From the NCBI GenBank assembly GCA_902778205.1, contig CACYWX010000067.1, forward strand, positions 1-11,207: a stretch of DNA of 11,207 nt, in the 5' to 3' direction. Source of the DNA: an uncultured Ruminococcus sp. Lineage in GTDB: Bacteria > Bacillota > Clostridia > Oscillospirales > CAG-272. The notes below the pieces were generated by a model, which was not told the origin of the DNA, did no database searches, and saw only the letters and a program-made list of their open reading frames with translations. The stretch's first letter is position 1. Every line of letters starts with the position of its first letter. Positions 6,187 to 11,207 of the stretch are shown here, one piece after another. Both the position numbers and the translations under genes were made by a program.

Positions 6187-6204
6187 TTGTCACAGGCATG
6201 ACAA
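6187..6204. promoter_or_regulatory. Possible operator: TTGTCA-N6-TGACAA
   Basis: A perfect 6-bp inverted repeat with a 6-base spacer (arms 6187-6192 and 6199-6204) lies 27 bases upstream of the -35 box and is centred about 70 bases upstream of the predicted start point. That is a common position for an activator site. No regulator gene is in the window, so its binding protein is unknown; chance occurrence is possible. Confidence 0.35.
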
Positions 6205-6590
6205 GAATGGGGAGAGGCGCGTCACAAACTGAACACTTTGACGGAGAGACCGCCCCATCCTGCACGAAGGTCCGGTTTTTCCCGGGGCCGGGCGGGTCGG
6301 AAGGGGGATTTTCTGCATAATCCGCCCGCCGTTCCTGCAGGATGAATCCGTCCGGGGGGGTTCTTTCCGGCACGGCGGAGACGCGGTCAGGCCGCAGAAG
6401 ACGCCGGAACGGGCCGGACAAAGGGCCCCGGGCTGTCGGAAAGAAAGCGGAGAACGGGATTTTTCTGCCCCGCTCTCCGCTTTCCGATCTGTGTTTTTAC
6501 GCTGTTCCGCACGTCCGGAATTGGTCTCTTTTCAAAACGCTACATAAATAATCGTTTTGTAAATGATTGTAAAACGAAAGGGCCGGGACG
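6205..6590. other. Gene-free region between the kinase gene and the transporter promoter
   Basis: I see no coding region here with a ribosome binding site and recognisable product. It holds a terminator-like hairpin at 6444-6485, and an AT-rich inverted repeat CGTTTTGTAA/TTGTAAAACG at 6553-6576, just 14 bases after the kinase stop. The latter pairs fully only in + strand RNA through G-U pairs. The stretch 6240-6430 is GC-rich and otherwise featureless to my reading. Confidence 0.5.
6444..6485 (-). terminator. Hairpin that may terminate the kinase transcript
   Basis: GAAAGCGGAGA (6444-6454) and TCTCCGCTTTC (6475-6485) form a perfect 11-bp stem; inside the loop CGGG (6456-6459) can pair with CCCG (6470-6473). 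On the minus strand the stem ends in a short TTTC then TTTCC tract. The stem is strong, the T-run modest. It lies about 106 bases downstream of the kinase stop codon and well upstream of the next promoter. Confidence 0.55.
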
Positions 6591-7679
6591 TCAGGCGTTG
6601 TCCAGGGTTTCCTCCACGATCCACTTCAGCTCTTCCTTCTTGCGCAGGATGTCCTTCGCCAGGGCCAGCTGGCAGCGGGTGCGGACCAGGTTGTGGCCGG
6701 GATAGTTGACCTTGAAGTAGGTGTCGCCGGTGAGGTAATCGTCCAGGAACCGGGCGGCCAGCTCGATGGTGATGGAGAAGGCGCCGAGGACCAGGTTGTC
6801 CCGCTCCTCCGGCGTAATGCTGTGCTTCACCGCGCCCAGATAGCCGTGGCAGAAGGCGCGGAACTTGGAGGTGTCGAAATACACGCGGCGGACGTCCGGC
6901 TCGTCCTCGGCGGCGGTATTGCAGATGAAGCGGACGGCGTCGCCGAAATCGTACACGGACATGCCAGGCATGACGGTGTCCAGGTCGATGACCACGATGG
7001 GCCGCTTGGTGATGCGGTCGAAGAGGACGTTGTTGGACTTGGTGTCGTTATGGGTGACGCGGACGGGGAAATGTCCGTTGGCGTACCGGTCGGAGAGGAC
7101 GCCGGCCTGATAGCGGACGGAGGAAATGAACTCGATCTCCTCCGTGGCATCCTGATTCCGGCCCAGCCTGTTTTCCGCCACGTCGTCGAAGAGGCGGTCC
7201 AGGCGCTTATGGGTATTGTGGAAGTCCGGAATGGTCTCGTGCAGGACGCTTCCGTCGAAGTCGGAGAGCTGGTTCTGGAACCGTCCGAAGGCCTCGCCGG
7301 TGGCGGAGATGACCGCGGGATCGTCGCAGACGTCGAAGGTGATGGAATCCACGTAGTTCATGACCCGCCAGAAGGAGTTGTCCTCGTCGTAGAGGTAGTT
7401 CTTCCCGTCGGCGGTATGGTGGAAGTGGAGAGTGACCTCCTCCGGGTAGTGCTCCCGCATATGGGAGGTGACCCGGTCGATGTTCTCCATGATGTCCTCG
7501 GGGTTCTTGAAGACGTTGGTGTTGATCTTCTGGACCACATAGGACTTGAGGGCCCCTCCCTCCATGCGGTAGGTGACCTTGTAGGTGGAGTTGATGTTGC
7601 CGTTCTTGATGGTGTCGTAGGCGTAGAGCTTTCCGGGAAGGCGGAACGCCTCACCCACCTGATTCAGTTTTTCGTACAT
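6591..7679 (-). CDS. APH-fold phosphotransferase, probably N-acetylhexosamine 1-kinase (NahK-like)
   Basis: This 362-residue cytoplasmic kinase resembles NahK, which phosphorylates N-acetylglucosamine or N-acetylgalactosamine at C1 and feeds host or milk glycan sugars into nucleotide-sugar metabolism. The Gly/Asn-rich nucleotide loop is NGNINSTYKV (26-35), VVQKIN (48-53) holds the likely ATP-contacting lysine, the catalytic loop is HNDTKSNN (210-217, catalytic base D212), and the metal-binding motif is IDLDTV (231-236). Length matches the family (about 360). I chose the ATG at 7679 because the protein then begins as the family does. However, the upstream ribosome binding site is weak: the only good GGAGG (7721-7725) is placed for an out-of-frame ATG at 7710. 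An in-frame TTG at 7775 and a GTG at 7703 are less likely. Automatic annotation as aminoglycoside resistance would be misleading. Other sugar or amine substrates remain possible. Confidence 0.88.
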   Translation of the reverse strand: MYEKLNQVGEAFRLPGKLYAYDTIKNGNINSTYKVTYRMEGGALKSYVVQKINTNVFKNPEDIMENIDRVTSHMREHYPEEVTLHFHHTADGKNYLYDEDNSFWRVMNYVDSITFDVCDDPAVISATGEAFGRFQNQLSDFDGSVLHETIPDFHNTHKRLDRLFDDVAENRLGRNQDATEEIEFISSVRYQAGVLSDRYANGHFPVRVTHNDTKSNNVLFDRITKRPIVVIDLDTVMPGMSVYDFGDAVRFICNTAAEDEPDVRRVYFDTSKFRAFCHGYLGAVKHSITPEERDNLVLGAFSITIELAARFLDDYLTGDTYFKVNYPGHNLVRTRCQLALAKDILRKKEELKWIVEETLDNA

Positions 7680-7710
7680 GTCGTTTTGTTCCGGTCCGCT
7701 CACCGGGCAT
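7651..7710 (-). other. Candidate 19-codon leader ORF overlapping the kinase start
   Basis: An ATG at 7710 lies 10 bases after a perfect GGAGG (7721-7725) and opens a short frame, MPGERTGTKRHVRKTESGG, ending in TGA at 7651-7653. It overlaps the kinase start codon (7677-7679) in another frame. If translated, it could couple or tune translation of the kinase, whose own ribosome binding site is poor. It may be accidental; no family is recognised. Confidence 0.25.
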
Positions 7711-7898
7711 CCGGAATCGTCCTCCGTTTCGATATATTCGATACGATCGCAGATTTTCCTGTCGGAATGATTCAAGCGGGTCGGAAACGAGGCTGCCGCG
7801 GCTGATTAAGAGAGACCCGGCTCTTCATGAATTTTATCACCCGATTATTTCCGGGGTATGAATAAAAATAGGGAAATGCAAAAATTCGCATAGTTCAA

Positions 7899-9128
7899 TT
7901 AAAGACGGGCGGCTTTCAGAAGGGCGTCCCGATCGTTCTGCAGCTCATCCCGGCGCACCAGCTCCAGCAGGCGGCGGAGGGTCTCCCCGATCCCGGCTCC
8001 CCGGATCCCGAGGGCCCCCAGGTCCGCTCCGTTCACGGCCAGCTGGTTCAGCCGCCGGCAGTCGTCCCGCGCGAGGATCTCCCGGACGGTTTCCGCGATC
8101 CGCTCCTCCTCCTCGGCGCCGACACGTCCCGTCAGCTTCAGAAACAGGGCCAGCTCGCCGGGGAAGGCATCGCTCATATCCCCCATGAGGACGCGGAGGC
8201 CGTACAGGTCGAAGTCCCTGTCTTCCCGGCGGGTCAGCAGATTCAGCACGGCGCGCTTCTCGTCCCGGGAGGGCTTTAAGGAATCCATGGCCCGGGAGGC
8301 GTCCTCCCGCGTCAGGGAATCGAACAGGACGGCGTACCGGACGGCGGGAGACAGAGCCCGGGGATCCGTCCCCGAGAAGATCCGGGCGGCGGCGGTCACG
8401 GCATCCGCGGTCAGGGGAGGCAGGACTCCCGAGACGACGTCCGGAAAGTCCAGAAGGATCCGTCCGGCGGCAGGTCCACCCAGGAGCCTGGTCAGCTCGG
8501 CGTACACGCGCTCCCGGGAGATCTTCTCCAGCATGGGCGCCATGGACCGGACGGCGGCCGCGCATTCGGGATCGCAGGAAAAGTCCAGGACGGAGGCGAA
8601 GCGCAGGGCTCTGAGGATCCGCAGTCCGTCCTCGGAGAAGCGTTCCTCCGCCCTGCCCACACAACGGATGATCCGCCGGTCCAGATCCTCCCGTCCGCCG
8701 AAGAGGTCGGTGAGTCCGCCGCCCTCCTCCGGGGATCCGGGAGCCCAGGCCATGGCGTTGACGGTGAAGTCCCGGCGGCTGAGATCGTCGGACAGGCGGT
8801 CGGCGAAGGACACGCTGTCGGGGCGCCGGCCGTCCGAATAGGTTCCGTCCACCCTGTAGGTGGTGACCTCGATGTTCATATGCTCCCGGACCACGGTGAG
8901 GGTCCCGTGCTTCAGGCCGGTCTCCACCACGCGGCAGTCGGAAAAGACCCGGAGCATGTCCTCCGGGCGGGCGGCGGTGGTCACGTCGTAGTCGCCGGGC
9001 GTCCGTCCCATGAGGGCGTCCCGCACGCAGCCTCCCACCAGATACGCCGGATAGCCCGCGCTCCGGAGCCGGTCCAGGACGAAGACGGCGGGGGCGGGAG
9101 GGGAAATCGCAATATCGCTGCTGTTCAT
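7899..9128 (-). CDS. cca: CCA-adding tRNA nucleotidyltransferase (class II)
   Basis: This 409-residue cytoplasmic enzyme builds or repairs the 3' CCA end of tRNA using CTP and ATP without a nucleic acid template. The nucleotidyltransferase head shows LVGGCVRDALMGRTPGDYDVTT (30-51) with the two metal-binding aspartates D46 and D48, then RRDFTVNAMAW (118-128), and the base-selecting EDGLR (EDxxR) motif at 166-170 followed by ILRALRFA. The C-terminal region ends in LNQLAVNGADLGALGI...LLKAARL, typical of Bacillus-type enzymes (about 400 residues). No HD phosphohydrolase motif is present. Two ATGs are three codons apart (9137, 9128); the second is chosen because AGGGAG lies about 10 bases before it but only 1 base before the first. 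The glycosyltransferase stop lies 31 bases upstream, so the genes are probably co-transcribed. It could in principle be a poly(A) polymerase, but its length and lack of HD favour CCA addition. Confidence 0.93.
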   Translation of the reverse strand: MNSSDIAISPPAPAVFVLDRLRSAGYPAYLVGGCVRDALMGRTPGDYDVTTAARPEDMLRVFSDCRVVETGLKHGTLTVVREHMNIEVTTYRVDGTYSDGRRPDSVSFADRLSDDLSRRDFTVNAMAWAPGSPEEGGGLTDLFGGREDLDRRIIRCVGRAEERFSEDGLRILRALRFASVLDFSCDPECAAAVRSMAPMLEKISRERVYAELTRLLGGPAAGRILLDFPDVVSGVLPPLTADAVTAAARIFSGTDPRALSPAVRYAVLFDSLTREDASRAMDSLKPSRDEKRAVLNLLTRREDRDFDLYGLRVLMGDMSDAFPGELALFLKLTGRVGAEEEERIAETVREILARDDCRRLNQLAVNGADLGALGIRGAGIGETLRRLLELVRRDELQNDRDALLKAARL

Positions 9129-9159
9129 GACGGTCATACTCCCTGTCTGCGGAAACGGT

Positions 9160-10161
9160 TCACTGAAATACGAATTTCCTCATCCTGCGGTTCCGGATGC
9201 GTCCCACGGCGGACATGGGGACGGCCGCGCCTCTGCCTCCTGCAGCGATGAGAAGCGCGGCAGCCTTCAACCGGACGGAGATCTTTTTCTGACGGAGCAG
9301 ATCCTTCAGATAAGCGCGGACAAAGGTCAGGGCCTCGTCGAGCCGCGCCCGCTCCCTGTCCCGTTCGGCAGGAGAGGCGTCCAGAACCGCGGTCCAGGCG
9401 TTCGCCGCGGCTGAGACGCAGAAGAAGACGCAGGCGTCCCGCCACTCCGGGCATTTGCCGGCAAAATGTTCAAACTGCACACGTCTGGCGGTCCAGCGGT
9501 CCAGCTGGTTTCTCAGGGACGGCGTATGGACGATGCTCCCGGCTGTCTGGACATAGTGATACAGCGGGTCCGGAAGAAGGACGAGCCGCCGGGCTTTCGT
9601 GATGAGGCGCGGCACGACGAACATATCCTCAAAGCAATATCCTTCCGGAAAGCGGAGTCCGTTGAAAAGCTCGGCGCGGTACAGCTTGTCCCACACCGTA
9701 TTGCTCAGGGTCAGGGCAGAGAGCAGCCCATCCAGGGCCTCCTTCGGTCCGACGACGGTTTCCGTCTCCGCGGGCTGCAGAACGTCGCTTTTTCCGGGCA
9801 TGTCCGAGATCCGGCCGAAGGCGCAGATGTCCGCCTCCGGATACGCGGTCAGGGCGGCCAGAGCGGTCCCGAGCGCGTCTGTCTCGAGCCAGTCATCCGC
9901 GTCGGCAAAGGCAATATACGCGCCTGAGGCCCGATCCAGTCCGCTGTTCCGGGCGCAGGACAAGCCGCGGTTTTCCTGATGCACCGCCTTCACCCTCTCG
10001 TCCTTCCGGGCATATTCGTCGACGATCGAACCGCTGCGATCCGTGGACCCGTCATCGACGAGAACGGCCTCGAGATCGGAGAAGGTCTGTCCGAGGACGC
10101 TGTCCACGCACCGCCGCAGCGTTTTTTCGGCGTTGTAAACCGGTATGATGACGCTGATCAT
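9160..10161 (-). CDS. Family 2 glycosyltransferase (GT-A fold)
   Basis: This 333-residue enzyme transfers a sugar from a nucleotide sugar to an acceptor, probably for surface polysaccharide or teichoic acid type glycans. MISVIIPVYNAEKTL (1-15) is the classical GT2 start, VDDGSTD (35-41) binds the nucleotide, ADADDW (86-91) carries the metal-binding DxD, and CFEDM (176-180) supplies the likely catalytic base near E178-D179. The C-terminal 100 residues are less conserved and contain a mildly hydrophobic stretch (298-306, LKAAALLIA) among basic residues, perhaps for membrane contact. The start at the ATG at 10161 is preferred over a GTG three codons upstream because AGAGG lies 10 bases before it. 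Its ribosome binding site overlaps the end of nth, 14 bases away, so translation is probably coupled. Acceptor and donor cannot be told. No other glycan genes are in the window, which makes its setting between nth and cca odd. Confidence 0.9.
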   Translation of the reverse strand: MISVIIPVYNAEKTLRRCVDSVLGQTFSDLEAVLVDDGSTDRSGSIVDEYARKDERVKAVHQENRGLSCARNSGLDRASGAYIAFADADDWLETDALGTALAALTAYPEADICAFGRISDMPGKSDVLQPAETETVVGPKEALDGLLSALTLSNTVWDKLYRAELFNGLRFPEGYCFEDMFVVPRLITKARRLVLLPDPLYHYVQTAGSIVHTPSLRNQLDRWTARRVQFEHFAGKCPEWRDACVFFCVSAAANAWTAVLDASPAERDRERARLDEALTFVRAYLKDLLRQKKISVRLKAAALLIAAGGRGAAVPMSAVGRIRNRRMRKFVFQ

Positions 10162-10175
10162 TACGGTCACCCTCT

Positions 10176-10844
10176 TTATCCCGCATCAGCGGAGGTTTCG
10201 CCGTTCCGGGGAGGGTCAGGGGAAGGATGGGCACATTCGTCCCGGAGGGGGCACGCCCCGCACCTCGGGCTTCGGGCGGTGCAGGTATCGCGGCCGAACA
10301 GCACCATCCGGTGGCACCAGGCGGCCTGCTCCTCCCGGGGTACGATCTCCGAGAGGATGCGCTCCACCCGGACCGGATCCTTGAGGCTCTCGTCGTAGAA
10401 GCCGAAGCGGCCGCAGAGACGGATGCAGTGGGTATCCGCCACGATGCCGGGCTTGCCGAAGCAGTCCCCCAGGATCAGGTTGGCGATCTTCCGGCCTACG
10501 CCGGGCAGGGACAGCAGGTCCTCCATGGTGTCGGGGACCCGGCCGCCGTAGTCCCGGACGATGATGCGGGACATGGCGACGCAGGACTCCGCCTTGGTAT
10601 GGAAGAGGCCGCAGGGGCGGATGATGGCCTCCACGTCCGGGACCGCCGCCTCCGCCATGGCCGCCGCGTCCGGATAGCGCTCAAAGAGAGGGACGCAGAC
10701 GATATTGACCCTCTCGTCGGTACACTGGGCGGACAGGCGGGCGGCGATCAGCAGTCTCCAGGGATCGCCGCCGTATTCCAGGGAGCAGAGGGCGTCGGGA
10801 TAGAGGTCCTTCAGGACGGCGTGGATTTTCTGAACGTCTGGCAT
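10176..10844 (-). CDS. nth: Endonuclease III (DNA glycosylase/AP lyase)
   Basis: This 222-residue base-excision repair enzyme removes oxidised pyrimidines and cleaves at the resulting abasic site. The helix-hairpin-helix LPGVGRKIANLILG is at 113-126 with the catalytic lysine K119. VADTHCIRL (135-143) holds the catalytic aspartate D137. Four cysteines at C188, C195, C198 and C204 give the C-X6-C-X2-C-X5-C pattern of the family's [4Fe-4S] cluster. Length is close to the 211-residue E. coli protein; the extra tail after C204 is short and proline-rich. The start at 10844 has GGAGG 7 bases before it; a GTG at 10886 would add 14 residues and overlap the upstream gene. The upstream gene stops 20 bases before, the glycosyltransferase begins 14 bases after, so it sits in the middle of an operon. 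Confidence 0.96.
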   Translation of the reverse strand: MPDVQKIHAVLKDLYPDALCSLEYGGDPWRLLIAARLSAQCTDERVNIVCVPLFERYPDAAAMAEAAVPDVEAIIRPCGLFHTKAESCVAMSRIIVRDYGGRVPDTMEDLLSLPGVGRKIANLILGDCFGKPGIVADTHCIRLCGRFGFYDESLKDPVRVERILSEIVPREEQAAWCHRMVLFGRDTCTARSPRCGACPLRDECAHPSPDPPRNGETSADAG

Positions 10845-10864
10845 GATTTTCCTCCGGGCTGTGG

Positions 10865-11207
10865 TCAGGGCAGGTCGATGATCCACTGGCTTCCGTCGTC
10901 CACGTACCCGTCCTCTCCGGCTCCGGAATCGGTTCCGGGATCATACGGGGGTTCGGTCCGGGAGCCGGTATCGGGTTCCCCGGGGATGTCGATGGTCCAC
11001 TGGCTTCCGTCGTCGCTCAAGGAGCCGCCGTCCACGGGGGTGGTGTCGAAGGGCAGGGGCTCGCCGCTCCATTCCTCCTCCCACGCGCCGGACGCCTCGG
11101 TTTCCTCCTCATACGCGGGCTCTTCCCCGGGTTCTTCGGAGGAGACGCCGTTTTCCGCGTTCCAGGCCTCCTCGGCCTCGCGGCGGGCCTGTTCTCTGGC
11201 GGCATCC
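10865..11207 (-). CDS. C-terminal end of an acidic low-complexity protein of unknown function
   Basis: This open frame enters from beyond the window and ends with TGA at 10865-10867, 20 bases before the nth start; about 113 residues are visible. I do not recognise a family. The visible part begins with an Ala/Arg/Glu-rich stretch (REQARREAEEAW), likely helical, then a Glu/Pro/Gly/Trp-rich acidic linker, then two copies of an 11-residue motif. DDGSQWTIDIP lies at about 10984-11014 and DDGSQWIIDLP at 10868-10900, the second at the very C-terminus. A 19-base identity underlies the two copies, 114 bases apart. The frame is supported by its lack of stops, its tight spacing to nth, and the repeated motif being conserved at protein level (T/I, I/L changes). 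Overlapping frames on this strand give Arg/Pro-rich junk. It could be a cytoplasmic scaffold or a secreted tail; the N-terminus is needed to decide. Confidence 0.7.
   Translation of the reverse strand, partial: DAAREQARREAEEAWNAENGVSSEEPGEEPAYEEETEASGAWEEEWSGEPLPFDTTPVDGGSLSDDGSQWTIDIPGEPDTGSRTEPPYDPGTDSGAGEDGYVDDGSQWIIDLP

Noticed and set aside
4158..6320. A 720-codon + strand open frame opposite the receptor gene
   Set aside because: It is Val/Gly/Ala-rich antisense translation of the receptor gene; it also crosses the promoter region and has no family features.
6591..7679. Aminoglycoside resistance gene
   Set aside because: It has the APH fold, but the HNDTKSNN and IDLDTV motifs and the length fit the NahK-type sugar kinase group better; there are no mobile or resistance neighbours.
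6693..7805. A 370-codon + strand open frame opposite the kinase gene
   Set aside because: Antisense to a gene with intact catalytic motifs; composition is Val/Gly/Asp-rich with no domain.

Overview
The window reads as chromosomal DNA from a GC-rich, low-oxygen member of the Firmicutes (Clostridia, plausibly Oscillospiraceae or Lachnospiraceae). The basis is inference: strong GGAGG ribosome binding sites, a consensus sigma-A promoter, a Gram-positive type lipoprotein and a Bacillus-type CCA-adding enzyme. Every gene I can support is on the minus strand, so transcription runs from high to low coordinates.

Right part (11207 to about 6591): four closely packed genes followed by a lone kinase gene. 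In transcription order they are the C-terminal end of an acidic protein of unknown function, endonuclease III (nth), a family 2 glycosyltransferase, and a CCA-adding tRNA nucleotidyltransferase (cca). Gaps among these four are only about 14 to 31 bases, which suggests one operon of mixed DNA repair, RNA maturation and surface glycosylation functions. After a gap of about 220 bases comes an APH-fold sugar kinase resembling N-acetylhexosamine 1-kinase (NahK), probably its own unit, ended by a hairpin near 6444-6485.

Left part (6160 to 1): a peptide/nickel-family ABC importer operon. A near-perfect sigma-A promoter (6132-6160) precedes a GC-rich leader of about 218 bases, then a large lipoprotein substrate-binding protein (3912-5906). 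A 714-base gene-free spacer full of hairpins and a palindrome of about 100 bp follows. Then come a DppB/OppB-type permease (2163-3197), a DppC/OppC-type permease (260-2149), and the first 83 residues of a DppD/OppD-type ATPase that runs off the window.

The most unusual item is the DppC-type permease. It is about twice the normal length because a complete seven-repeat RCC1-like beta-propeller (residues about 108-390) is inserted between its first membrane helix and the conserved LGTDxLGRD segment. Topology puts this propeller on the outer face of the membrane, where the lipoprotein receptor docks. The second point of interest is the hairpin-rich spacer between the receptor gene and the permease genes. 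It carries terminator-like structures just before the permease start and could set a high receptor-to-channel ratio.
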